Positions 8,686 through 16,864 of a stretch of DNA of 64,000 nt are shown one piece after another. Location: the NCBI RefSeq assembly GCF_018502485.1, contig NZ_CP075546.1. One strand, written 5' to 3'. The stretch comes from Methanospirillum purgamenti (GTDB lineage: Archaea; Halobacteriota; Methanomicrobia; Methanomicrobiales; Methanospirillaceae). The notes beneath the pieces are model-generated. The model had not been told where the DNA came from. It saw nothing but the letters and a program-made list of their open reading frames with translations, and ran no database searches. Made by a program: the position numbers and the translations under genes. Within the stretch, counting starts at the first letter, position 1, and each line of letters starts with the position of its first letter.

Positions 8686-8897
8686 AGTAGTTACGTCCCG
8701 GCGCTATTTTTAAAAATCAGGCCAACAAAAGCCTGCCTGTCTACAAGGGTATGATCAGGGAGTATTATTATTGTTGTCATCCCACCTGTCTCGGATCTTA
8801 ATATTTGATAACCCGGTCACCGGAGCGATGGATTAATACCCGATCCCGATAAGTATCAGAGCAATGCATCTGCCCGGGAAACCGAGAGGTGACAGTA

Positions 8898-9464
8898 ATG
8901 AGCTATAACAGTGACACGATCCAGCTCGAGACCAAGGTCCCAGTGCGGGAGATAATGCGAACGAACCCCAAGACTATTGATTATCATGCAACGGTAGCGC
9001 ATGCTGCACGAAAAATGTGCAGTAAAGATCCATCTGGCAGTTGTATTGTCCTGAAGGATGGCGTTGCCGTGGGGATAGTAACAGAGCAGGACATAAACTG
9101 CAAGGTTGTCGCCCGGGATCTACGCCCGAGTGAAGTTCATGTCAGTGAGATCATGACTTCACCCTTGATCACGATTAGCACAGATAAAACCGTTGAGGAT
9201 GCTGCACATCTGATGATCCATAACAGGGTCCGGAGATTGCCCATTATCAATGAAAAAGGTGTCGTGATTGGCATAGTCAGTGTCCGGGACATTGTTGCAG
9301 TCAGTACCGAGATCAATGAACTAATGGGGGAGCTGGTTGTCATCAACCGTGCTGACGAAATTAGTTCAGGAATGTGCAGTAGATGTGGACAGATGTCAGA
9401 TGATCTGACGAGTGTTGATGGAACTCTCATCTGTCCGAACTGCATGGAAGATGACCGGTTATAG
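8898..9464 (+). CDS. CBS-domain pair protein with C-terminal zinc ribbon
   Basis: A 188-residue protein with two CBS domains (about residues 12-65 and 75-130; MTSPLITISTDKTVEDA, RRLPIINEKGVVIGIVSVRDI) followed by a zinc ribbon (CSRCGQM...CPNC, about residues 158-182). CBS pairs bind adenine nucleotides or AdoMet and sense energy state; the ribbon suggests contact with nucleic acid or protein. ATG at 8898 is preferred over GTG at 8889 because GAGGTGA sits 5 nt before it. This is the first of four CBS genes and is separated from the next by 245 nt, so it may be transcribed separately. Confidence 0.88.
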   Translation: MSYNSDTIQLETKVPVREIMRTNPKTIDYHATVAHAARKMCSKDPSGSCIVLKDGVAVGIVTEQDINCKVVARDLRPSEVHVSEIMTSPLITISTDKTVEDAAHLMIHNRVRRLPIINEKGVVIGIVSVRDIVAVSTEINELMGELVVINRADEISSGMCSRCGQMSDDLTSVDGTLICPNCMEDDRL

Positions 9465-9585
9465 GGTGCTGCAGCTGACAAAAGCCATCCATGCCGGATG
9501 CTTATGTCCGGATTTCCGGATATACACCCGCCGGTTTTTGATAACAGGACGTGTTTCAATAATTGCACACTGTCATCATGAGTTT

Positions 9586-9615
9586 CGGACGGTGTTCCGT
9601 CCGGAGGTATAAATT
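9586..9615 (+). promoter_or_regulatory. Perfect 7-bp hairpin abutting a TATA box
   Basis: CGGACGG (9586-9592), a TGTT spacer and CCGTCCG (9597-9603) form a perfect inverted repeat. It is followed at 9608-9615 by TATAAATT preceded by GGAGG, a plausible BRE/TATA for the CBS operon starting at 9710. The placement directly upstream of the TATA box fits an activator or competing-repressor site. The promoter role is inferred from archaeal promoter geometry. Confidence 0.5.
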
Positions 9616-9628
9616 TTTGAATTTACCC

Positions 9629-9672
9629 GGACACCTGCTGGTCTGTTTCTTATTTGGATTAGCAGGATGTCC
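9629..9672 (+). promoter_or_regulatory. 11-bp inverted repeat at the predicted start/leader
   Basis: GGACACCTGCT (9629-9639) pairs with AGCAGGATGTCC (9661-9672) except for one bulged base, enclosing 21 nt. It begins close to where transcription should start from the TATA at 9608, so it could be an operator at the initiation site or a 5'-leader stem. The start codon at 9710 is 37 nt downstream. Confidence 0.4.
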
Positions 9673-9709
9673 ATACATTTTCACCGTCTAACTGAAGGCT
9701 GGTATCTCC

Positions 9710-10585
9710 ATGAATTCACATCATGACAACGGTAACAGAACGGTACTTTCGATAGCAACATCGAAGGTGATCTCAGCACCGCCGACAATGCGGATCTTTG
9801 GCGCTATTGAGACCCTTACCCAATGGGGATTTCGCAGACTGCCCATTGTTGATCCAGGAACTCACCGGCTGAAAGGTATTATTACTGCACGGGATGTCAT
9901 CGATTTTCTCGGCGGTGGAGAACTTTTCAACCTCATTAATGTCAAACATGATGGGAATTTCCTCGCAGCAATAAATGAAAGTGTAAGCAAAATAATGAAG
10001 ACTGATGTCAGGACATTACACCCTGACTCAAGTCTTTCTGAAGCTCTTGAAATCATTTTACGTGACCGTATTGGTGGTATTCCCATTGTTGATGACGAGG
10101 GGGTGCTCAATGGTATCATTACCGAACGTGATGTCTTGAAAATCCTGTGTCGTTCACATGCAGCAACTCCGGTTGAAGATGTGATGACCCGTTCACTACT
10201 GGTTCAACAACCAGATTGTCCGCTTGCAACGGTTACCAAGGTGATGACTGAGCACCAGTTCAGAAGACTCCCTATTGTAAAAAATGATATTTTATTTGGG
10301 ATTATTACCGCGACTGATATTGTCCGGTATATTGGCTCTGGAAAGGTGTTTGAAAAACTCGTCACTGGAGATGTGGCTGAGGTTATGAGTATTCCTGTCA
10401 GGGATTTGTTAAGTGGCAATCTGTTCACAACAAATTCAGAAGCGACCGTAACTGATGCAGCCAGGGCGATGATGGCTAAAAAAGTAGGCGCCCTTCCAGT
10501 GATTGATCAGAGCCGTCTTGTTGGACTTGTTACAGAATTTGACCTGGTAAGAGCTTTTTCACCCAATGAAATGAGCAGGAGATAA
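9710..10585 (+). CDS. Four-CBS-domain protein
   Basis: A 291-residue protein built almost entirely of four CBS domains: about residues 15-70 (RRLPIVDPGTHRLKGIITARDV), 85-142 (GGIPIVDDEGVLNGIITERDV), 145-200 (RRLPIVKNDILFGIITATDI) and 215-282 (GALPVIDQSRLVGLVTEFDL). No enzyme, channel or DNA-binding domain is attached, so it is probably a nucleotide-binding sensor acting on a partner. The next CBS gene starts within 3 nt of the stop, so they form an operon. The ligand cannot be told from sequence. Confidence 0.9.
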   Translation: MNSHHDNGNRTVLSIATSKVISAPPTMRIFGAIETLTQWGFRRLPIVDPGTHRLKGIITARDVIDFLGGGELFNLINVKHDGNFLAAINESVSKIMKTDVRTLHPDSSLSEALEIILRDRIGGIPIVDDEGVLNGIITERDVLKILCRSHAATPVEDVMTRSLLVQQPDCPLATVTKVMTEHQFRRLPIVKNDILFGIITATDIVRYIGSGKVFEKLVTGDVAEVMSIPVRDLLSGNLFTTNSEATVTDAARAMMAKKVGALPVIDQSRLVGLVTEFDLVRAFSPNEMSRR

Positions 10586-10588
10586 GTG

Positions 10589-11347
10589 ATGCTGGTATCT
10601 GATCTGATGTCTACGCCGGTTCATGCCGCTAAACCGAATGACACGGTATCATATGCTCGTAACCAGATGCTCAGACATAAAATATCCAGGATCCTTGTCA
10701 TTGAAGATGGTCGCGCACTTGGGATCATTACAAAGAAGGATATCGGGTTTCGGTTACGGAGAAATAATCCTCAATGGCGGCACCGGCAGATCGATAATGA
10801 GCCACTGATCCGGGTGATGAGTACCGATCTTGTACGTTTGTCTCCGGATAGCAGTATTCGAGATGCGCTCCTTCTCCTCCTAGCCCACCAGATTAGTGGT
10901 GCTCCGGTTATTGACCAGGGCATGGTGCTGGGAATCCTGACAAGGACTGACATCCTGCGCTCAAAAATTGTAGATAAACTGGATATTCCGGTTACAGAAC
11001 TGATGCATGAACCGGTACAGGTTACTCCACAGCATTCCCATGGGCATGTTGTTGATCTGATTAAAAATGGAGCTGAAGCGGTTATTGTTGTTGATGATGG
11101 AGGAGCTGTCGGGATAATTACTGACACTGATCTTGCCTTTTATGAAGATCACCCTGATACTGCAGGGTCTGGTACTGCAGCGGGGATTATGCGTTCTTCT
11201 ATCCTTTCTCTTCCTGAAACAGCGAGAACCAGAGAAGCCGTTGCGGTCATGTTAGAGACCGCCTGCCAGAGTGTGATAATCTCCGGCGAGAATGGCGTAA
11301 AAGGAATAATTACCAGAGATGACATAATACGGGAAGTGGTTCAATGA
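10589..11347 (+). CDS. Four-CBS-domain protein
   Basis: A 252-residue stand-alone CBS protein with two tandem pairs (about residues 1-120 and 130-250). Typical motifs are SRILVIEDGRALGIITKKDI, SGAPVIDQGMVLGILTRTDI, VIVVDDGGAVGIITDTDL and VIISGENGVKGIITRDDI. ATG at 10589 is chosen over the adjacent GTG at 10586 because AGGAGAT lies at normal spacing. Its stop overlaps the next CBS gene by 4 nt. No effector domain is present. It likely forms a homo- or hetero-oligomer with the flanking CBS proteins, which is inference. Confidence 0.9.
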   Translation: MLVSDLMSTPVHAAKPNDTVSYARNQMLRHKISRILVIEDGRALGIITKKDIGFRLRRNNPQWRHRQIDNEPLIRVMSTDLVRLSPDSSIRDALLLLLAHQISGAPVIDQGMVLGILTRTDILRSKIVDKLDIPVTELMHEPVQVTPQHSHGHVVDLIKNGAEAVIVVDDGGAVGIITDTDLAFYEDHPDTAGSGTAAGIMRSSILSLPETARTREAVAVMLETACQSVIISGENGVKGIITRDDIIREVVQ

Positions 11348-12123
11348 CCAATACCATACTTGTACGAGACGTAATGGCAAAACCAGTCACAGTTGCAAAG
11401 TCTGCACCAGTGACTGATGCCTTAGATAAGATGCTTGATACCGGACTTGACCCCCTGGTGGTACTTCACCAGGGAGAAGTTGTTGGGACTGTTTCACGTC
11501 AGAAGATAGTAGAAAAGCTTGGTGCCAGACACAGCTCTGAAGTTGCACCTACTGCGATTCATGTCTCCAATACGATTGATACTGAATTTACCATTGTATA
11601 TGAGGATCAGGAACTTGATGTTCTGATCCCGCTTCTTCAGAACCAGGCAAAACTTGCAGTGGTTTATGATGGAGATAACAAAATCGTGGGCCAGGTCTCA
11701 TACGGAGATTTACTTGCAAAGATGGTTCCTGAAGGGGATCTCTCCTCGGTCACTGATCCACATCATGTAATTGAAGCAGGAGAACGGATGGTACATCTCC
11801 GTCGGAAAATGGTTGATGAGAAAATTGCCAGATGCGTTGTCATGGCTGATAACAAGATGGCAGGTCTTGTGTCTGAGACAGATGTTGCTATCGCTCTCAC
11901 CAAGTTCCGTGAAGCAGTAGATGACCGGCACCAGGAACATCAGATCCGTAACATTCTGGTAAAAGATATCATGAGTGCTCCGGTAATGAGCGTTGAAAAG
12001 AACGTTACGATTCCGGATGTTGTGTCAAAAATGCTTTCAAAGAACATCAGCAGCCTTCCAGTCACAGATAATGGAAAGGTTATTGGAATCGTCACCCGGG
12101 AATCCCTTATCCGGGCATTATAA
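11344..12123 (+). CDS. Four-CBS-domain protein, divergent central domains
   Basis: A 259-residue protein starting in an ATGA overlap. The outer CBS domains are clear (VRDVMAKPVTVAKSAPVTDA near residue 5 and VKDIMSAPVMSVEKNVTIPD near residue 205, ending GKVIGIVTRESL). The second and third are degenerate (residues about 65-125 and 130-190) and may have lost ligand binding. It is the last gene of the CBS operon, followed immediately by a T-run. A role in nucleotide sensing is known for the fold; the partner is unknown. Confidence 0.88.
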   Translation: MTNTILVRDVMAKPVTVAKSAPVTDALDKMLDTGLDPLVVLHQGEVVGTVSRQKIVEKLGARHSSEVAPTAIHVSNTIDTEFTIVYEDQELDVLIPLLQNQAKLAVVYDGDNKIVGQVSYGDLLAKMVPEGDLSSVTDPHHVIEAGERMVHLRRKMVDEKIARCVVMADNKMAGLVSETDVAIALTKFREAVDDRHQEHQIRNILVKDIMSAPVMSVEKNVTIPDVVSKMLSKNISSLPVTDNGKVIGIVTRESLIRAL

Positions 12124-12132
12124 CTTTTTTTC
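12123..12132 (+). terminator. T-run after the CBS operon
   Basis: CTTTTTTTC directly follows the stop of the last CBS gene. Runs of T are the usual intrinsic termination signal in archaea, and a new TATA-like element (AATATACATA, 12141-12150) begins just downstream for the next gene. Confidence 0.45.
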
Positions 12133-12167
12133 GATATTTCAATATACATACAGAGTTAATCCGCTGT

Positions 12168-13166
12168 ATGAATCTTCACCCCATGGAGCCGGTTAAACCG
12201 GAAAACCGGGTAGATTTACTCCTGAAGCAGATGAGTATGACCGGCTTTCAGGGTAGAAAGCTTGGAGAATCAGTTGCGGTATGGAGCCAGATGATTGAGG
12301 AACCTGGTGTTTCGATTCTTGCCGGCCTGTCTGGAGCGATGATCCCAGCTGGTATGCAGGAATGCCTGATAGCGCTGATTGAGAACCGTTTCATTGATGT
12401 TCTAGTATCAACCGGGGCAAATATCTTTCATGACATCTGTGAACATGTGGGTATTCGGCATTATCTCGGACATCATATGGCCGATGACCAGGAGCTCTTC
12501 AAACAGGGGATTGACCGGATTTATGATGTGTTCGCATATGAGGATCAGTTTCGGGGTGTTGATGCGAAAATTGCAGAGTTCGCACAGGGACTAGGCGGTT
12601 TTTCAGGTTCTTCTGCAGATTTTATTAGACAACTTGGGATATGGCTTACAAAACAATATCCTTTAGGAAAGTCAGTAACTGCCACCGCAGCCCGTCTGAA
12701 TATCCCCATTTTCATACCTGCCCTGTGCGACTCATCCATAGGAATCGCTCTTGTGATGGCACGAAGGGACGGTTACCAGATCATGATTGATCAGTTAGCT
12801 GATGCAGACCAGCTGACCGGTTATGTAGAACAAGCACATAAAACAGGCGTCATCTATATCGGCGGGGGGGTTCCGAAAAATTTCATTCAACAAACGCAGG
12901 TTATTGCGTCCATACATGATCACGTGTGCGGGGGACATGATTATGCGATCCAGTATACAACAGATACACCACATTATGGCGGACTTTCCGGCTGTACATT
13001 TGAAGAAGCAGTATCCTGGGGTAAGGAGTCATGTACCTGCAGGAAAGTCCAGTGTTTTTGTGATGCGACAATTGCAATTCCTTTTGTTACATCTGCCCTT
13101 CTTGGCGCAGGAATTCATCGTTCAGTTCATCCCTGGATGGAGTCAGGTGGGGAGCAGGTATCATAA
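12168..13166 (+). CDS. dys: Deoxyhypusine synthase
   Basis: Transfers the aminobutyl group of spermidine to a lysine of aIF5A, making deoxyhypusine. The 332-residue product has the NAD-binding segments LSGAMIPAGMQE and LVSTGANIFHDICEH, and the active-site lysine region FEEAVSWGKES near residue 285, matching the catalytic Lys of known enzymes. ATG at 12183 (MEPVKPENR) is an alternative start. The TATA-like AATATACATA at 12141-12150 would place transcription near 12170, giving either a leaderless start at 12168 or a short leader for 12183. It depends functionally on the polyamine genes at 26731-28011. Confidence 0.95.
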   Translation: MNLHPMEPVKPENRVDLLLKQMSMTGFQGRKLGESVAVWSQMIEEPGVSILAGLSGAMIPAGMQECLIALIENRFIDVLVSTGANIFHDICEHVGIRHYLGHHMADDQELFKQGIDRIYDVFAYEDQFRGVDAKIAEFAQGLGGFSGSSADFIRQLGIWLTKQYPLGKSVTATAARLNIPIFIPALCDSSIGIALVMARRDGYQIMIDQLADADQLTGYVEQAHKTGVIYIGGGVPKNFIQQTQVIASIHDHVCGGHDYAIQYTTDTPHYGGLSGCTFEEAVSWGKESCTCRKVQCFCDATIAIPFVTSALLGAGIHRSVHPWMESGGEQVS

Positions 13167-13258
13167 CCCTTATATCTCATTCCCATCCACATTAGTAAGC
13201 ACAATTCCTGTAGCAGCAGATATTCTGTTGCGAGTGTCGATATGATGCGATTTTGCAT

Positions 13259-13342
13259 GTTGAGGTAGCCAAGCCAGGTATGGCGCAGGGTTGCTAACCC
13301 TGTGTCCCTTGGGACTCGGGGGTTCAAATCCCTCCCTCAACG
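13259..13342 (+). tRNA. tRNA-Ser(GCT)
   Basis: An 84-nt cloverleaf: acceptor GTTGAGG/CCTCAAC with discriminator G at 13342, anticodon stem CAGGG/CCCTG around loop TTGCTAA (anticodon GCT), a long variable arm typical of class II tRNA-Ser, and T-loop TTCAAAT. No intron, and CCA is not encoded. A TATA-like CTTATATCT lies upstream near 13170. It is 36 nt before rps13. Confidence 0.95.
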
Positions 13343-13378
13343 CTGACACGCAGGCAATTCCCTGAAGTGAGGCATTGC

Positions 13379-13834
13379 ATGGCTCAGGATGACCAGGAGA
13401 TAAACTACTTTGTCAGGGTTCATAATACCGACCTTGACGGGACGAAGCCCGTTCTTATTTCCCTGACCGGTATCAAAGGGGTCGGACGACATACTGCCAA
13501 GTTCATTGCTGAAACTGCAGGTGTTGAAAAGAACGTATTGATGGGTAAACTTGATGAAGCATCTGTTGACCGGATCCGTGAAGTTATCAGCAACTATGTT
13601 GACCGGATTCCTGTCTGGATGACCAACCGCCCCAAGGACCTCTACACCGGTGCAAAGCGCCATCTGCTTGGAGCAGATGTCTCGATGACCGTTGATGATG
13701 ATATCAACCTTCTCAAGAAGATTCGTGCATACCGCGGAATCAGACATGAAACAGGTCAGAAAGTCCGTGGTCAGCGTACCAAGTCTACCGGAAGAACCGG
13801 CCTTATTGTCGGTGTGAAGAGAAAGAAAGCCTAG
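13379..13834 (+). CDS. rps13: 30S ribosomal protein uS13
   Basis: Head protein of the small ribosomal subunit that contacts the large subunit and P-site tRNA. The 151-residue product has the helix-two-turn-helix region (LTGIKGVGRHTAKFIAE) and the basic C-terminal tail RGIRHETGQKVRGQRTKSTG that reaches the P site. ATG at 13379 (MAQDDQEINYF) is preferred over GTG at 13367 because GTGAGG lies at proper spacing. It heads the conserved archaeal run S13-S4-S11-RpoD-L18e-L13-S9-RpoN-RpoK. Confidence 0.97.
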   Translation: MAQDDQEINYFVRVHNTDLDGTKPVLISLTGIKGVGRHTAKFIAETAGVEKNVLMGKLDEASVDRIREVISNYVDRIPVWMTNRPKDLYTGAKRHLLGADVSMTVDDDINLLKKIRAYRGIRHETGQKVRGQRTKSTGRTGLIVGVKRKKA

Positions 13835-13846
13835 GCGGGATGAAAC

Positions 13847-14392
13847 ATGGGCTATCCAGGTAAAAACCATAAACAGTACCAGACACCCAAGCGTCCGTTC
13901 GAACTCTCCCGTATTGAGGAAGAGACCCGCCTTGTTATTGAGTACGGTCTCAGAAACAAGCGTGAAGTCTGGATCGCCAAGGGAGCTCTCCGGAAATACC
14001 GAAAAGCTGCACGTGAAATCATCGCTCTGCAGTCAACCGGTTCAGAACAGGTTCGGGTTGAGCGGAAGAAAGAAGAGCTTATTGGTTCACTGCAGCGCTC
14101 CGGAATGCTTGGAGAGAACGCAGACATCGATAATGTGCTTGCATTAAAAGTCGAGCAGCAGCTTGACCGGAGACTTCAGACCCAGGTATATCGCCGCGGG
14201 TTTGCTCGCTCTCCAAAACAGGCACGTCAGTTCATCACGCATGGACACATCGCAATTGGTGGACGTCGTGTTACTATTCCAGGGTACACGGTAAGCGCAA
14301 AGGAACAGGAAGAGATTACATACTCTGGTTCTTCACCTCTGGTCAGTGATATTCACTCAGAACGCCAGCGGATTGCAAAGGTTGGGAGATAA
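13847..14392 (+). CDS. rps4: 30S ribosomal protein uS4
   Basis: Primary 16S rRNA-binding protein that nucleates assembly of the 30S body. The 181-residue archaeal-type product lacks the bacterial zinc knuckle and carries an S4 RNA-binding domain at about residues 100-165 (RRLQTQVYRRGFARSPKQAR, then FITHGHIAIGGRRV). It starts 12 nt after rps13 and ends 2 nt before rps11, in the standard archaeal order. Confidence 0.97.
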   Translation: MGYPGKNHKQYQTPKRPFELSRIEEETRLVIEYGLRNKREVWIAKGALRKYRKAAREIIALQSTGSEQVRVERKKEELIGSLQRSGMLGENADIDNVLALKVEQQLDRRLQTQVYRRGFARSPKQARQFITHGHIAIGGRRVTIPGYTVSAKEQEEITYSGSSPLVSDIHSERQRIAKVGR

Positions 14393-14394
14393 TC

Positions 14395-14790
14395 ATGAGT
14401 GAAGGGAAGGAAAAATGGGGCGTTGCTCATATCTACGCGTCATTTAACAACACCATTATCACTGTAACGGATCTGACCGGTGCTGAAACGATTACGAAAA
14501 GCTCTGGAGGTATGGTCGTAAAGCAAGACCGTAACGAGAGTTCTCCGTATGCAGCAATGCAGATGGCCGGAAACGTGGCACAGGCAGCAAGAGAAAAAGG
14601 AATTGTAGGCCTTCATGTAAAGGTCCGTGCTCCCGGACGCGGAAAACAGCGTTCTCCAGGGCCGGGGGCTCAGGCTGCAATTCGAGCACTTGCCCGTGCA
14701 GGGATGCGTATCGGACTCATCGAGGATGTGACTCCGGTACCACACGACTCAATCAGGCCAAAAGGCGGGAGAAGGGGTCGTAGAGTCTGA
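14395..14790 (+). CDS. rps11: 30S ribosomal protein uS11
   Basis: Platform protein of the 30S subunit lining the mRNA exit/E-site region. The 131-residue product begins with the typical archaeal WGVAHIYASFNNTIITVTDL and ends with PVPHDSIRPKGGRRGRRV, the family signature. The stop shares one nucleotide with the rpoD start (TGATG), so translation of the ribosomal protein and the polymerase subunit is coupled. Confidence 0.97.
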   Translation: MSEGKEKWGVAHIYASFNNTIITVTDLTGAETITKSSGGMVVKQDRNESSPYAAMQMAGNVAQAAREKGIVGLHVKVRAPGRGKQRSPGPGAQAAIRALARAGMRIGLIEDVTPVPHDSIRPKGGRRGRRV

Positions 14791-15608
14791 TGAAGATCGA
14801 ATTCAGCAGTCTTGAAGAGAACGCTGCGTCGTTTGTGCTCAGTGATATCTCAATCGCATTTGCCAATGCGCTCCGCAGATCCATGGTCAGTGAAGTTATG
14901 GCATTTGCAATTGAAGATGTCAAAATTTATGACAATACCAGTGCACTCTTCGACGAAATTCTGGCTCACCGGCTGGGTTTAATCCCTCTGGTTACTGATC
15001 CTGATAGTTATGTTCCACGCAGCCAGTGTTCCTGTAATGGAGCTGGTTGTCCACGATGCACCGTTACTCTTACCATGAGCGTTGAGGGTCCGGGTGTTGT
15101 GATGTCTGGTGACCTGATATCACAGGATTCAGTAGTGCGACCGGCAGTAGACAATATTCCTATCGTAAAACTTGAGAAGAACCAGAAGGTTGTGATCGAG
15201 GCACAGGCATACATGGAGCGTGGAATGGAACATGCTAAATGGTCCCCTACGACGGTATGTGGATACAAGAACTATCCAATTATCACCCCTGATGAGCGGT
15301 GTGATGGATGTGGGCTGTGTGTTGAGGTCTGTCCGAAGGAAATTCTACAGGTAAAAGGTTCTGCTATCGGGGTAAAGGATGGTGCTCTTGAGTCTTGTTC
15401 TTTGTGCCGGCTCTGTGAGCAGGCATGTCTGAACAGCGGAATAGGGGATGAACCGGCCATTCATATTGGAATGGATGATCGGAGATTTCTCTTCACCGTA
15501 GAGAGTGCCGGAGCATTACCTACAGTCGGAATTATCAAGCAGGGACTGCTGTTTCTGAAAAATCAGTCAGATGAATTACACGATGCTTTGAGTGAAATTA
15601 GAGGGTAA
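14790..15608 (+). CDS. rpo3: RNA polymerase subunit D (Rpo3) with two 4Fe-4S motifs
   Basis: Assembly-platform subunit of archaeal RNA polymerase, equivalent to Rpb3/alpha, pairing with Rpo11. The 272-residue protein has the dimerisation helix IAFANALRRSMVSEV (residues 22-36), four Cys at 80, 82, 87 and 90 (CSCNGAGCPRC), and an inserted ferredoxin-like domain. That domain has two complete CxxCxxCxxxC motifs at Cys 171/174/177/181 and 203/206/209/213. Such clusters are known in Methanosarcina RpoD and proposed to link polymerase assembly to redox state; both sites being intact is directly visible. Confidence 0.97.
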   Translation: MKIEFSSLEENAASFVLSDISIAFANALRRSMVSEVMAFAIEDVKIYDNTSALFDEILAHRLGLIPLVTDPDSYVPRSQCSCNGAGCPRCTVTLTMSVEGPGVVMSGDLISQDSVVRPAVDNIPIVKLEKNQKVVIEAQAYMERGMEHAKWSPTTVCGYKNYPIITPDERCDGCGLCVEVCPKEILQVKGSAIGVKDGALESCSLCRLCEQACLNSGIGDEPAIHIGMDDRRFLFTVESAGALPTVGIIKQGLLFLKNQSDELHDALSEIRG

Positions 15609-15614
15609 CGGAGC

Positions 15615-15980
15615 ATGACCAGAAGGAATGATAAGTCCAATCCGCGCCTTGCCGAACTCATCAGACTCCTGAAGCAGACGTCGCGTGAGAACGAAGTAGA
15701 GATCTGGGGTGATATCGCATCCAGACTCGAAAAATCGCGGAAAAACTACGCGGAAGTAAATGTCAGCAAAATTAACCGGTATGCACAGGAAGGAGAAACT
15801 CTGATTGTGCCGGGTAAAGTGCTTGGGAGTGGAGTTGTAGAGGCAGGTGTGACGGTTGCTGCACTGAGTTTTTCAGATGCCGCAGTAAGTAAGATCACCG
15901 GAGCAAAAGGGCAGTGCATCAGTATTGAACAGTTGCTCTCCCAGAACCCGAAAGGGAGCAGGACCAGGATACTGAGGTAG
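15615..15980 (+). CDS. rpl18e: 50S ribosomal protein eL18
   Basis: Archaeal/eukaryotic large-subunit protein of the uL15/eL18 fold. The 121-residue product has SNPRLAELIRLLKQTSRENEV near the N-terminus and LIVPGKVLGSGVVEAGVTV in the core, typical of L18e. It starts 6 nt after rpoD with a GGAG ribosome-binding site and precedes rpl13, the usual archaeal order. Confidence 0.96.
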   Translation: MTRRNDKSNPRLAELIRLLKQTSRENEVEIWGDIASRLEKSRKNYAEVNVSKINRYAQEGETLIVPGKVLGSGVVEAGVTVAALSFSDAAVSKITGAKGQCISIEQLLSQNPKGSRTRILR

Positions 15981-15988
15981 GTGTGATC

Positions 15989-16411
15989 ATGGTAACGGTA
16001 ATTGACGGTGATGGCCTGCTTATGGGGAGACTTGCCAGTAATGTTGCAAAGCGTGCCCTTGCAGGTGAAGAGATCGCAGTGATCAACGCTGAGAAAGCAG
16101 TTGTGTCCGGAAGCCGTGCACGTGTTCTTGGCAACTATAAACAGAAACGCCAACGCGGTTCACGGGAAGGCGGTCCGTTCTTTCCACGAAGACCGGATCA
16201 TATCCTGAAAAGGACCATTCGTGGTATGATTCCTTACAAGCGCGAGCGGGGAATCGAGGCCATGAAGCGGATCAAGATTTATGTTGGTATACCGGATGAG
16301 TTATCCGGACTGCCAAGTGAAACGATTGAGGATGCAAGCAAGAAGCGGCTGGGCAACCCGTCACATGTGACACTCGGTGCAATCAGCACGTTCCTTGGAG
16401 CAAAATACTGA
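15989..16411 (+). CDS. rpl13: 50S ribosomal protein uL13
   Basis: Large-subunit protein that binds 23S rRNA early in assembly. The 140-residue product shows GLLMGRLASNVAKRAL near residue 9, VVSGSRARVLGNYKQKR, and the core GPFFPRRPDHILKRTIRGM with IPYKRERG. GTG at 15983 is in frame, but ATG at 15989 fits the ribosome-binding site AGGTGT and the family N-terminus (MVTVIDGDG). Confidence 0.96.
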   Translation: MVTVIDGDGLLMGRLASNVAKRALAGEEIAVINAEKAVVSGSRARVLGNYKQKRQRGSREGGPFFPRRPDHILKRTIRGMIPYKRERGIEAMKRIKIYVGIPDELSGLPSETIEDASKKRLGNPSHVTLGAISTFLGAKY

Positions 16412-16425
16412 TCAGGTGACCTCTG

Positions 16426-16824
16426 ATGAGAATAATCAATACCAGTGGAAAGAGAAAAACCGCGGTTGCCCGGGCAACGTTCCGGCCTGGTAAAGGGGTA
16501 GTTCGCATTAACTCTCTGTCACTTGATGTGTTCTCCACCGAGCTTGCCAGAATGAAGATATCCGAACCACTTCAGCTACTTCCAGATGTGCTGGAGGGTG
16601 TGGATGTCTCCATTAAGGTAGCCGGAGGGGGCGTCATGGGACAGGCAGAAGCGGCACGTACTGCTCTTGCCAGGGGAATTGTCAAGTGGCATAATGATCC
16701 CCGTATGAAAGATGTATATCACGTGTATGATCGCAGTCTGCTCGTGAATGACTCACGTCAGAAAGAAGCCAAAAAGCCACATGGTCGTGGGGCACGGAAG
16801 AAATTCCAGAAATCATACCGGTGA
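16426..16824 (+). CDS. rps9: 30S ribosomal protein uS9
   Basis: 30S head protein whose C-terminal tail contacts P-site tRNA. The 132-residue product begins with the family signature TSGKRKTAVARATFRPGKG and has GGGVMGQAEAARTALARGIV in the core. It ends with KPHGRGARKKFQKSYR, the conserved basic tail. It lies 14 nt after rpl13 in the same operon. Confidence 0.97.
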   Translation: MRIINTSGKRKTAVARATFRPGKGVVRINSLSLDVFSTELARMKISEPLQLLPDVLEGVDVSIKVAGGGVMGQAEAARTALARGIVKWHNDPRMKDVYHVYDRSLLVNDSRQKEAKKPHGRGARKKFQKSYR

Positions 16825-16864
16825 GCTTTATTAGGATGAACAATAACATTAGTGGAGCAACCAG

